Source: Temnopleurus reevesii (lineage: Eukaryota > Echinodermata > Echinoidea > Temnopleuroida > Temnopleuridae). Taken from it: DNA of 64,000 bases. The notes below the pieces were generated by a model, which saw only the letters and a program-made list of their open reading frames with translations, had not been told where the DNA came from and did not search any database. A program made the position numbers and the translations under genes. Location of the stretch: assembly GCA_036244855.1 (NCBI GenBank), contig BQKZ01001872.1:36698-100697 (forward strand). The letters run 5' to 3'. Each line of letters opens with the position of its first letter. Within the stretch, counting starts at the first letter, position 1. Shown here piece after piece: positions 1 to 12,790 of this stretch.

Positions 1-3000
1 GACCAAAACCATGTGCTTGTGGTGAGCTCTCCAAATCCAAGCTAAAACAACTTCCTCAATGTCAGAAACATAAACTAACGCTGTATATCCAACCGATTTC
101 CAGAGAAAAGATGGTAACTATATAGCTCCACTTGCATGAGAACACTTTCAAAGCACACAGGTCTGGTGTGGTACTGGTAGAAAGTTGAAGCGCTGATGTA
201 AACAGTCTTCACTCCATGTGCTCGACAATCTCGTGTCTTCAACCCTTATCGCATCGCACAGCAGTAAATGCTTCCACCAGTTACACACATTTCCACCTTC
301 CCAGCGCTCTCTCCCTCTCTCACAGCTAGACCAACGATAGACTACCAACTTCCACCAATCTCAGGTTAGCTGATGTCAGGCAAACCACATCGATGATAGG
401 GCTCAATATATAAACTTCTGTTACAAATGTATCTTCCTTCTACACAAAACTTTCAGCATGTGGGAGAACAAAGCCAGAAGAGCTACACTATATGTCCACA
501 TGGGTATATTTTGCTGAGTTGGAGAAGATTTGAGGGATGGATGTAATCAGCTATGTAGGGGATCACCTTATTATGTAACAAGCAGAGAAAAGACATGTCT
601 CAGCTGTTCCTTCCACATCAAACATCTATTCTTGCTTTATAGTCTCTGATTTCACACTGCATTCAAGTATCCAATATATGGATGGTGCCATTTCATTAAA
701 AAAAACCTATTCATACAAAAACCTATATGATTGAATATGATATGAATTAAAACAGACAAAAAACATGTTAAATATGAAAATAATAATATAAGGTCGGTAG
801 ATTTATTATTTTTGTGAACCTTTTAGAGCCAGAGCTTTTAGAGCTAGAAAAACATACAAGAAAAGGAGAGGTGGAAGAAATGAAACTATTCTGATTCGCT
901 AAAGGTCTGCATAATACAGAAAGTGAGCGTACAATGATTGGCCAGTGGTGGTAGCCAGCAACATCTTGAGAACAGCAATAGCTTATTATCTAAATAATTT
1001 GGAAAGTGAAACAAAACTTTTGAATTTTAAAACCAACTGAAAGTGTATTCATACTCTACATGTCCGATAAGCCTCTATAAATAATAAAAGATAATAATGA
1101 TACCTGTAATTTATTTCATATGGTTCACAGAACAAGTCCACAAAGTGCCTTTTTTTCTACATTGCCTGGCTGCCAGGATTATATGCCATTTTTTTACACC
1201 AAAATGAACAAACTTAGAACGACGTTTTTCCAGTGAACACAAAATCAAATATGATGTGCATGATATCAGTATTGCTATGTGATATCGCTTGATACCGGAT
1301 ATATTAGATAGAAAGGATTATCATTGGTAGTGGTGTTTCAAATTCGTATCTAATAGACTATACGCCACATAATTGCTACATAATTGATAAACACCCTTTT
1401 CTCTTTTTATATACTTTTCTTAGAATCTTTAAAGTAAATATCTACAATTCATATTTTAATACTCTGCCCACATCATAAAAATGTAGCCAAATATAATCCT
1501 TCTGGTGTCTTGAAATATTTAGATTTACCTTCGTCCAATACACTTCTAAATCACTGAATACAAAGACATTTAGTTATCTACACTGGGTGTGCTTGAAAAT
1601 CAATTTATATAACTGAATGCACCTACCCTATTTTTAAAGAATATTGTAATAAATGAATATATAAATAATTTAAAAGATTATAAAAATATTTTTCTCAAAA
1701 TTTTCATTAATTATTTGATGTAGATAATTTTCTACACGTAACAGAATCTTTTGCAAAAGAAAAACCAAATAAATCAAAATATGATGTTGATTACCGGTGC
1801 ATAGTTCATTTGAAACACACACCAAAAAATTAGGGAAAAAGAGGTTTCTCACTATGAATATGGATATTTAAATAGTTCATGAATAAATTGTCTTCTTTTT
1901 TTATTTATCAATCTTGTTTTATTTATTTATTGTGGTTTTTTTTCTCATAAAAGTATCAAATACTAAATGGAAGAGGTCTAGTTTAAAACAAACACTATGA
2001 ATGATTCCTAAAATACAATGCCAATTCTTAAGTCCATATAATCAATCAAAAGTTGACTGAAAAAAATGAAACCCTTCCTTTGTATGAGATTCATAATGTC
2101 AGAATACGAGCATTAAATTAGACAAACTATATTTCTTTTCATTTATTATTTATTCAGCATTTAGAAGAAACACATTATATTGTACCGAAATTAAAACCTC
2201 CAATGTCAAGATCAGAAATGTAAAAAAAAAATTCAAATAGGGAAAAGAAATATAAAGTGAAATGGTGATGTATCAATTCTTTGAAGAGTATATAAAGTGA
2301 TTGTAGGAGTGAAGGGAGTATTTTAGCCTTAGGTCAGGAAGCATCGACACTGAACTTCCTCTCTCTGTACTCCCTTGTGACTCCCTCATACCACCTACTG
2401 TAGCTTGAACAGTCTCCATCCAAGTACAAACTTTATTTATTTTACACGCAAAATGCATATCTGTCGACCTATTTCCTCACCCTTTTTTGGTCAGCTCCTT
2501 TACCCCGGCCCTATAAGTGTAAACTGCACTAAAAATGTATAACTTTCTTATTTAGTGTCCAATTTTCCTTAAAACTATTTGTACTGTTTGATCTACATGT
2601 AATGTACCTACTTTAATTGAAAAAAAGGTTGTTTCACTGGGTATGCTTATAAAAAGTTATTCATAAATAAACTGATAGTTAACGTATAACATCTTCCTTT
2701 AAATTTGGGAATGCAATTAAATGCAATTACAGCGATAACTAATGTGAATATCATATAGGCCAGAAAGATTTTTCACCACATATTAATATAATGATATTCC
2801 ATATGAATGTAAAAAGATGCATGACTATTGGTTCAATGAGGACAAGAAGGACATATTCTTCATTGTTGAATCTTTGAAATTGGCCGTACTTGAAATGGTT
2901 AAAACTCTCATTTTTTACTCAAATTAAAAACATAGACACAAATATGAAAACAACCTGAAAGCCATCTTTCAAAGATTTTAGGCATTTTAATCCCTTCTAG

Positions 3001-6000
3001 AACAAGTTTTTTTTAATTAAAAAGTAAAGAAAAAGAAATCCAACAAATCAATACAATTTTTTTTTCAAAATACCATTCATTAGGTAACTAAACAATCTTT
3101 TGGGTATAAAAAAGGAGAAAGTCAACCAAGGTGTAACATTTCATTGAAATCAAGATGAAAGCAATAAGGGATGGAGGGCGGCAAAAGATTCCCATGAGAA
3201 CATGAATTTGAAGTTCCAATGATGAACTAGATCTCATATTAGAGCACATTTTTAATTGATACCGTCACCTAAACCAGCAATGTATTTTGAGACATTAGTC
3301 AATAAATATTGAGGAAATGGCATTAGAGACATTGTCATACATTATGCTTATTTTATTCTAAAAGTATCATGTCAGGCTGTCTTACCTATATAATTGCATT
3401 CAGGTCCATAAAAAAAAAGAATGGAGAATGTAAAAAATACAGGCACTATAGAGATATGTACATGTATGACAATTTTCTATTGAAAATAAAAATGTATCAC
3501 GGATGCTTTAATCCTGCAAAGTGTGCCTGTTTAAAGCACATTTCAAATTTTAGCTGTTTAGCTGAAGGTCATTTCAGAACCTAATATTTTCAAACCTTGG
3601 TTTATATACATCATCAACCATATAGTTAGCATTTAGGATCTGGCACATTAGATTTTTTAAGAACACAACCAATGTTATACGATGTCGTTCACTAAACAGT
3701 ATGGGTAGTCTTCAGGCACACAGCGGTAAGACATTTTGCCATTTTGGAGAAGAACACAAAGAGAGAGCCATGTAGCATATGAAGAAACTATGGATGTTGC
3801 TTGTACATACAATTTCATTGAGCAAGTTATGAAACACAATAAGGTGATCTTCTGGACATGCAGGATACCTATCTGATACATAGTAAGGAGCGTAGCGTGG
3901 TATACTGTGTACTAATATTTATCTTTCATAGGCAATACATTATTGATTTCAGAACTCTCTCATGGTGACAGATGATACTTAGTTGCGATAAAACTTGAAA
4001 TTGAAGACACACCGTGTTAATTTGTCATGAAGGGGACAAACGACGAGGCAATGTCAAAAGCAACGACAAAAACAGTGCGGCGTAGCAAGTTATAGAAGCG
4101 GCAGAAAGACTCCTGACCGGGCACTGCGACTATCGTGAACTAATTGAATCATGCAACACACCACGCTTTGCGTATCATGATAGGTTTTACATGTGGAGTC
4201 CGTAGACACCTCTTCTCACTCTTCGTTGTATCTTCATGTCTTTTTCCCCCTTCCTCATTAATTTATTTGCAACTACAACTCGCTTTTCAAAGGGCCCTAC
4301 AATTGGGATTTTTTTTCAAATCAATAAGGTTCAAAATAACACGTCAACAAAATACAGTTTCCTATTAGAAAGTTACGAATGTGTAGTATTTCAATTCTTA
4401 CGTGGTTCATTATCAATTTGTGATGGCGAATGATTAATGGCATCACCGCTCTCCCGGCGGGTAACCCTTCATTATTTATTTAATAAATAGCTCTGGTAAA
4501 ACAATTGAGTAATTTAAATCCAATTACGCAACGATCGACGACAAAAACGGGCAGAGTAGGTCAATCATTCTCCCTCTCTGTCTCACAAAGTACGTTTGAC
4601 TCTCATCACGTCACGCTTGAGTGGCGTGAAGATGATCTACATCTCACGCTGACTGAAGCAGCTACATAGATCTGATATTACCATTAACTAGATTTAATTA
4701 AATAATGCCGATAGTCTTCAGTGCATCATTTAATCATGACAAGCACATTGATAACTGAGGAAGATGGAAGATGCTTCAATGTATCCCTTACATAAAAATT
4801 AACAATCGTCTTCAATGCGAAAGGAGGAGTAAGTCAAATGCACAAAGCTGTATATCAAATACATGTCCCAATAAAACTTTGGCACAGAATAAAGCTAGTT
4901 TGATACAGTAAAGCAAGAGTTAAAATAATCTTCAAAGTATTAAAAAAAATTCTAACTATAAACTAAAAAAAAAATTCTGGGGCAAGTTATTTGATTATTG
5001 TGAATTATTCTTCTTATCATTTTCAATGATGATAGAAAACAATCAAAATACAGAAGAAAAATAATTTGAGGAGACCAAAAAAAATTCTGTTGGATCAAAA
5101 TTCAGATACGAGGACGATTTCTATTTGACAAAATCAGAAACTTTCCTGAGTTACCTAAAGTGTTTTTATTGTGGTATGAGAGGTCAGAGTGCAATAAAAC
5201 AAAGACACAAAGCCTAGTCATTGCGCTAATGAAATTATTGAAGCAAAATTCCCTTCAGGAAGTTGAGCAATCTCTGACTCTTCTCCAGAGTCCAGAGATG
5301 AATTATGACTTCTGTGCTTTGAGAACAACACTTAATTTTATTTCCATTTTATTCTTTAACCCCCGTTTTTCCTTCTTCAATCATCACCCACAAATACTGT
5401 TTTTTCTTCATTCAATATTTGACCCTTCCCTCTGTTTTTTCTCCCGTTTCCTATTTCTCTTGCTCTTATTTTTCCATTATTACATGTAGACTCTCTTCAT
5501 TTTCCAACCACACACTATTGTTTTAGACAGATCATTGTATGAGCCTAAAGTATCCTCAAAAATCTTTTCTGTTTTTTGTTGATAAACTGTAATAGTTCAC
5601 CTATGACACATGCATAAAAATATGAAGGTAGCTGCACTGACAAGGCCTGTAAAAACATAGCTTTTCAAAAAAGGTGTGCACCAATACACATACACGAAGC
5701 CACTTCTACCACAGACAAAAGTCTACTTTAGGCCTGTTGTCTGGACTACCCAGGCATTCACATGTTCCAAATATGATATCAATCAGAAATTGCATAACAA
5801 TCTGGCATTCCATTTTATACTAACCAATATCCATTCATTACCTGTAGGTATGTTAACAGCCATCTAACCTTCATATCAAAATTTGCAGAAAGCCTAGAGA
5901 TGAAATTTTATTACTCTCAACAAAAGAGGTCATTAAATCCCTTTATGACAATTGTTTTAGCTTCCTGTTTGGGACATTTTCTGTGCTTTTAACCCTTTCT

Positions 6001-6009
6001 TTCCTTTTA

Positions 6010-6025
6010 NNNNGGGGGGGGGGGG
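6010..6025. other. Short assembly gap (NNNN) followed by a G homopolymer
   Basis: Four N precede an uninterrupted run of G. The gap probably marks a homopolymer that could not be resolved in the assembly. Confidence 0.9.
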
Positions 6026-7403
6026 AATTGGTGGAAGGAGACAGTGAGGAAATGTTTTACATTCATACCACATGAAAGTATCAAAGCCCATAAAATTGTG
6101 TACAAAAGTATAGCAAATTCCAATAAATTTCTAACAAACATAGAAGCAGAATATCATTTTCGCCTTTAAAAATTTCATTGAATAGGCATTAAGATGAATG
6201 TAATTAAAATGAATGAAATATTCAGTGAATTCATAGTCATCATGGTCGCGGAATCGGTTAAAATATAACCAGTAGGAATATCAGTTACTATGCCCATAAA
6301 ACTTTTATTTCAATGTTCAAATATTGTCCATAAATAAAATGCAAATGATGGAAGCCCCTTAAGTCCATTTCTAATTTCTTCCTTGTCCAGAGGACCATAG
6401 ATCCGATTTAACAAGAAGGAAGGAGAGCCAGTGTAAATGGAACATGGCTTTGATCACAATCCAATGGTTATTATAATTTCCCTCTGTTCGTCTCATATTT
6501 ATTTCTAACAGCTTTAGGATGTATTTAGTACAGCATTGGCCTTGGTAATCAAATACACAAACAACATCTGGAGATGTGATGATGTCTTGCTTCATACTCT
6601 TAAGACTTTCTTCAAATACTTCTCATTCAGGAGAGGCTTCAGGTTAAACCAGGATTCAAAATCATAAAAATGAAAGCATTTACAATGAATTTGATTATAT
6701 CGCAACAGAAAGGCAAACTTTTCCTTGAATAACGATATCTCACATCGGTCTCTAATTGTGAATGGGGACTACAAATTGCATAATAAATTGAATCCTAACT
6801 ATTTTGGAATAACCAGCAATCATGACTTTGATAGTTACCAGATCATACATTCTCCTAAAAAAGAAATTGCATTCAATTTTCTTCAATTAATTCATTATTT
6901 GGGAATGCAGAGTTTTGCTACAGCTACTCAAAATAGTAAATGCAGGAAAATGGAAAATGAATTGTGAAAAGTGAAAATGAGATTTCTTTTTCCTTTAATG
7001 CAAGAGAGTCTATGAAAGAACTTTCTTCTGTCAGTATAAATTCAATATGAGAACAGTAACATGTTAATCTCCATCTCTTTGCTCACATTGTGTCTACCTT
7101 TCTGCCTTGTATCTCTCTACCTTGTATCTATCGTCTTGTACATTTTACTTGTGCATGTTGAGCAATGTGTGTTGAGAAGTTCACAGCGAGAACCATGTCA
7201 ACACAGGAAATTTAGTGTGATTGCTAATTTAAGTTTGAATCTTCAGCTTAGCTTGATGCACTTGGTTGCAATGCTGAGTGGTGACTGACTCCAACCCGTT
7301 CATAAAGAGCCCTCGTGTGAATGGACTGGAGGTTTCATGGGGTTGAGAGCTTGCACTGACCTGCTTGAAACCCAGGCCCTGTTGCATAAAATTTACCATG
7401 GAA

Positions 7404-7621
7404 ATTTTGCTATTGATTGTCACTTATAAGAAATCATGAAATAAAATTGAGAATCAAAATTGTTGTCCCCTCTTTCTTTCAACTGGACTAAATATTTTTA
7501 GGAGAACAGAACATTTTGCTATTGATTGTCACTTCTATGGAATCATGAAATAAAATTGAGAATCAAAATTGTTGTCCCCTCTTTCTTTCAACTGGACTAA
7601 ATATTTTTAGGAGAACAGAAC
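7404..7621. repeat. 109-bp tandem duplication, two copies
   Basis: Two near-identical 109-bp units (7404-7512 and 7513-7621) share attttgctattgattgtcac and end in taggagaacagaac. They differ mainly around 7425-7431 versus 7534-7540 (ttataagaa versus ttctatgga). Just upstream, ggccctgttgcat (about 7375-7387) resembles the terminal repeat of the small element at 62199-62301, so the duplication may lie in a related transposon remnant. Confidence 0.85.
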
Positions 7622-10600
7622 ATTTAACATCCCATCCAGGATACCTCATGAACTTTGCTGGTTTGGTGGTTAGTTGTTTTGTGGCAACAATGGAGTGATG
7701 TAGTTGCTATCATTCTTTAAGACAATCTTTAAGACATCCAAGAACCCATCCGAGGTCTAGGCTCATCACAGTATATGGAACTAAAATGGAACTTCAGGAA
7801 CGTGGCTTCGTTCAGGATCATTTGAATACTTACATCCATCATTTTCTATTTGAACCTTTTAAAAGAAATTCACATGAATTTTCAGTAAAAGTAGTGCAAT
7901 ATAATGTTGAATAGGTTGGTAGAAACAGTATACAGGAATATAGCATTGCCCTTCTGATTAAAATAATGTCACAGAAAAAATTGGAAAAAAAAGAATAAAA
8001 GTTGGCTTTATTCATGGAAACTGTTGTATCTCTTAGTAAGTTAATATAGTTACTAATAATTAGATGTGCTAGAATACAAGGAAGAACATTTAATTGTGGC
8101 AATATTGGAACAGATCGAAATCACCTAACTTCCTCTCATATCCTTTTCAAAACATGATGTAATAATCATAGCTAAATAAAATGATAAAAATATATAAATG
8201 ATTAGGCAGGAACAAGGAAATAACACTTTAATGAAGTCTTGATAAACCTGCTTTATGTTTACCCTTTTGTAAATCTAAGTATTGAAAATGAGATGTAACC
8301 AACCAACCACCTTCAATTCACATGACTGAGATACAAATCTGTCATGTTCTGGAAATTATTTTATGTCCACGAACATGACAATCGCCTAATCTAAAGATTT
8401 TTATTTCTAACAGTAAGTGTATTTTAAGACGGCTTGTTCTAAAATCGGCAATCTACCCAATCAATTAAACATCAAAACTGATTACAAATCAATTATTTGT
8501 TTTTGCACAAAGCTGCCAAAATAGTTCAAATCTCTCTGCATCTACAACTCTCAATGGGGAACACTCTTTCCATATTGATTTAGAGAATTGATTGCAATTA
8601 ACAAATGAAATTATGATACAGAGAAAGGCTTCCTGGACTCGACAGAAAATCAGATAAGGGTTGATCTTTATCTCTGAGCTCGATTCTGAAAGGAAGGTAA
8701 AATGTGATGGAAGTAAATTGAGCATAAAAAGAACAAAATGGTGCCTTCCTTTGGCTCGTCCTTGGATCTGTTCCTGATTACTAGACTATAAAGTGATCAG
8801 AGAGACAAACGTGGGACTAGCAGTCTCCACTTTACTTCCTTTTCAAAGACGCTGCCCGGTGGGACAAACCAACAACCAATCATAAATACACAGCCTTTTC
8901 TACAGTTGGTGAACCTGCTTAACACTTTCCCTTGATAAATCTACTGCTACAAAAATATATTTCAAGACTTAAATCTTGACAAAATCATGTTAAATGGGAG
9001 AAGAAGCAAAAATATGGAAAAGAAGGAAATGAGACAAGAAGATAATTATGAGATCTCAACAAGCAAACAAACACAAATTAAAAAAAATAGATAACACGTG
9101 ATAAAGAGAGAGTCAGGATTATAGTCTGAAAAGCCCTATCCTATATTTTCCCCATTTATCAATGAATGAGTGTCCCATTTTCCTCTCTCTAAATAAAATT
9201 TCTATGGTGATTTGAGAAGCATAACAATGCAGGAATTGATAGGTCATTTAATAGACATATGATATGTAACCAATGAATCCCCTGTGATGAGGATCTACTC
9301 TAAGAATGCCATGGTTTAGCAGAATTCTGTCAAAATCTTGGCTGCTACTTATCAGTCAATGGACTGTCAGCTGACAAGGCCTGACGCCTTGACATTTCAC
9401 AGCCACGACAAACCTATATGCATGGGACTACATAGTCTATACTCTTAAAGGGACATATCATGATTCAACCAAAACTCATAGGCCCTGTTCTCATTGGGCA
9501 TCTCTACTCTTAATCTGGAGGTAAGAATGGGACAGTTCTCTCCTGTAGCGATCAGATAGGAGTGCACCGCATACAGCAGTTTCAAATCAAACTACTTGTA
9601 ACTTTTTGCTGTTGGTCTCACTTAGCAGGAAGACCGTAGAGCCAACAACCATTAGAAGAACTGCATAACCTGGATTCAGAGTCATTGATTCTTATGTTCA
9701 GACTTCAGAGATAGATTTGGGAAAAAATCTTGATCTAAAAAGATGACCATGTGATGTCACGTCAGCTCAAATTGGAGTATGAGCTGGTATTGCATAAACT
9801 TATTCGAGAAGTAAATAAGGTTTTAGACTGAAATCCGCCACCACTAAAGATATTATGAGGCAATATTACATTTTTAGAATTATTAAATCCTTAGCATTGT
9901 TATTCAAAATAAGAAAATTATGAAAAAGGAAATCAGATATGAAATATACCTACCATGTATTCATAAAAACAGCCAAAATATAGCAACTGCTAGCATTGCA
10001 AAATAAAATTGTTCCCTCTCAAAACTTCCACCCCTTGGAGGTAATGGAAGTATCCAATTAAGGTCTGCCATATTTCTATTACATTATAACCAGGGAGTAA
10101 GATGTTAATGACCAAATAAAAAAGAGTAGAAGGAAAGAGAGGATGAAGATGGGAGAAGGGGGAAAAGCCAGCCAGTAATAACTTTTCCACATGTTGCTGT
10201 TTTCAGATGAATGAAGGGCAAGTATGAAATAGTCTTAAAAAACAAGCGTTAATCCTCCAAACATTTAAATCAGACATCTTTTCACAAGTTATAGAGAAAA
10301 AATATAATCTTAACTAACGTCAAAGGTTTTATTTGTGAAAATATGCTCATTTAAGGTTTCTCAATTTGTGATTTTTCACAATCTACAGAAAATCATGTGT
10401 CTAAGATGGTCGAATAGAGTTGATAATCTGAGACAAACATCAAGATGTGAAATGGGAAAAGTACACATCACATCCTCAAAGGGATTTCAGAATTATGACC
10501 ATGTTTATTCTGGTGGCGCTACCTCTCGTAAATCAGTAAATTGACGGGCTTATGGAACTCCAGTTTCTTAATATTTTTCTCAATTAGCCAATCCAGTGAC

Positions 10601-11199
10601 TTATTATTTCTTGATGATTATGCTTTTCCCCTTCTGGTTTATTGATGATATTGTAAAATGACAAAAATAGGACAATGCTAAAACCAGCAAATTCTTGTTT
10701 GGGCGACTAGATTTGCTTAGACAATACAGAAAATGAGGCCAATTACGTACTCATGTAAATTTCACATTTCTTGTTATTCAATTATTTTAAATATCCTAGC
10801 AGACAAATCAAAACCTGTGGCATATCATTTCAATAATAACAGACCTCTCCTGTACTAAATGCAATAAACTTGATCGTGAATACTTCCAAGCATCACAACA
10901 GTGGATATCAAATATGAATCTTTTTCATTTGAAGGAAAGTCATGAATTAAACCCACAACAATCCTATAAATATATTCCCCTAAAATAAGTACCCCATAAA
11001 ATAGGTGTTACATCTTTTTTAAATTCATTTTTCATTTCTTATAAATAACATAATTATAGTCAAGAAGATTGGGTTCTTAAAAATGATGAAATCATGGTTG
11101 AAGTTTGGGTTATATGTTGGATGATTGTTTTATGTGGTGAGTAAACGTTATCTACAACATTAACTAGATATGTTAATTACATAATGCTGATGAATATTT

Positions 11200-11215
11200 A
11201 AAAAAAAAAAAAAAA
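11200..11215. repeat. A homopolymer
   Basis: An uninterrupted run of about 16 A within the intron. No element body was recognised next to it. Confidence 0.9.
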
Positions 11216-11687
11216 CAACTGAAAATATTTTGTGTAATGAACGATAAAAGAGAAAGAGATTGACCAATGGACCAATATGCAAGACTTAAAAAACGAATAA
11301 AAGAACAGAAAAAGGAAGAGCTAAAATGACTAAAAGAGAAAAAAGGTTAAACAGGGGAGTGATCATGATGTATCATCATATTGATATCTTACTTATGTGA
11401 CTGTATTTAGTTAACCTTCCTAAGCCAACATACAAACCCCTGTGTAACAGTGTTATGATTATCCTAAAATCCCAACTGGTTCAAGAAAATAAATACCATC
11501 CCAAACAAAGTGCATGCATTATGCATCTACCTCCTATTTCCCTCTCAGGCAAAACTCTACACATAGAATGGAGTGGTGGTTTGGCCACTAGATGGCAGCA
11601 GACACTTACCCACTATGGTCAACATCCATTGCATGCTTGTACATTATGCAGTTTTACTGTGGCTTCCTATGATCATAAGCCCTTCGC

Positions 11688-11695
11688 CATCATCC

Positions 11696-11729
<34 letters not shown>

Positions 11730-11866
11730 GGCCATCTTCTACTTTGATCAATTTCCGATGCATTTTTTAAAATATGCAGTTTTGATTTATCGTGATCATC
11801 AACTCCTCATCATCATCCTCATAATCACCATCATAATCACAATCACCGTCACCATCAAATCATCAC
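11688..11866. repeat. ATC/CAT microsatellite with a degenerate tail
   Basis: A perfect ATC tract (about 11695-11729) is followed after a short unique spacer by degenerate CATCA/ATCAC repeats (about 11797-11866). It lies about 60 bp downstream of the exon A donor. The serine-, histidine- and isoleucine-rich open frames here are artefacts of the repeat. Confidence 0.85.
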
Positions 11867-11921
11867 AACCACATCATATATTTCAACATATTTTATTCAC
11901 AATCATTAAAGAGATACTTAC

Positions 11922-12001
11922 AGATGCTAGGGCTTTTCCAAGGGCAGCCCCTGTATGAGAACTGGTACTTGAGTTACTTGTGCCATTCCCTCTACTACTC
12001 G
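11922..12001 (-). CDS. TCF4/TCF12: E-protein exon A (start of AD2, ALGKALAS)
   Basis: This 80-nt exon has acceptor gcacccgatag and donor TCT|gtaagtatc. After completing a serine codon it reads SSRGNGTSNSSTSSHTG, then AALGKALAS, ending at phase 0. ALGKALAS is a hallmark of E-protein activation domain 2 (the loop-helix domain), where vertebrates read TGDALGKALASIYSPDH. The next exon, expected to begin IYSPDH, and the bHLH exons were not found in 1-11921. The residue before ALGK is Ala (GCT at 11946-11948) where the vertebrate proteins have Asp. The acceptor has a weaker pyrimidine tract than the others, but phase and sequence make the call secure. Confidence 0.93.
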
Positions 12002-12657
12002 CTATCGGGTGCAAAATAAAGAATACAACAGAAAAAGAATTGAGAACAAAACTAAGGCTTATACCTACTTCAGGTATTTTCAAGAGTGCAGATTACTTTA
12101 GTCTAATGGATGAAAGTTCCCATCTGACTTAACTGACAGTCAACTAAGCCAAATTGCAAAAAAATATATCCTTTACATATCCTTCACTAATAGACAAAAC
12201 ACTTTCCAGAAAGCCCGAGATGATTTATTATTCATTTCTTTAAGATTGGAGATATTTGATTTTCTTTGTAAATCAGTAACAAATATTTAAAAAAAATGCA
12301 AACTACTACAATCTGATCAGAAAACTACTTAAAAAAATGTTCCACAGGTTTATTATCTCTTCAATTATTCCAAACAGTTATCTTCATCATGATAAAATAA
12401 AAGATAACAAAAGGGTATACAAATGAGAAAAATATTCGAAAAAAAAACTAAAGTATATATCACAAAAGAAAAATTAACAATTGTAATTTCATCTTTTACT
12501 CATTCTTCTTATTATTGTAAATTCTTTTTTATATAATCATTTGTTGTTCTATGTACTCTTGAATAGCTGCATTATGTCTGGCTTGTCATACAACATTAAT
12601 GTTATCAACACAAAGTGATAACGAAGATATGATTGATAAAGGGTGAATCAAACTTAC
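12002..12657 (-). other. Intron between exons B and A
   Basis: A 656-bp AT-rich intron in phase 1, with donor gtaagttt and acceptor ccgatag. Nothing else was recognised in it. Confidence 0.85.
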
Positions 12658-12790
12658 ACATGACTGTTTCTGTGCCATTAATGGGAGGTGATGAGGTGTA
12701 TGGGCCAGTGTTGGTGGTCCCTGGTCTGAATGTTGTCATGGGAGGAAGACTAAGAGGGTCTGATGATATACCGCTACTACTGCTTGGATA
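12658..12790 (-). CDS. TCF4/TCF12: E-protein exon B (LPPM/PPING exon)
   Basis: This is a 133-nt exon with acceptor gttttttcag and donor ATGT|gtaagttt. It starts at phase 0 with YPSSSSGISSDPLSLPPM, then TTFRPGTTNTGPYTSSPPING and TETVM plus one base. LPPMTTFRPG followed by PPINGTE corresponds to LPPMSSFHRG and PPINGSD in vertebrate TCF12. The leftover T joins CG from exon A to make serine. This is the linker immediately before AD2. The intron between this exon and exon A is the shortest confidently called here (656 bp). Confidence 0.93.

Larger units (their letters stand above)
1..11921 (-). other. Partial downstream intron of the E-protein gene
   Basis: There are 11.9 kb of AT-rich sequence after exon A. 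No peptide resembling the rest of AD2, the amphipathic LDRLDDAIHVL segment or the bHLH domain was seen on the minus strand, so the intron continues off the window. It holds a 109-bp tandem duplication (7404-7621), a 4-base gap with a G run (6010-6025), an A run (11200-11215) and ATC-rich simple repeats (11688-11866). Open frames here are short and without recognisable domains. Confidence 0.6.

Noticed and set aside
1..11921. Search for the rest of AD2 and the bHLH exons
   Set aside because: No peptide resembling IYSPDH, LDRLDDAIHVL or RERLRVRDINEAF was seen in any minus-strand frame.
11455..11958. Plus-strand 167-codon open frame with Ile and Thr runs
   Set aside because: It is produced by the ATC microsatellite and overlaps the well-supported exon A on the other strand.
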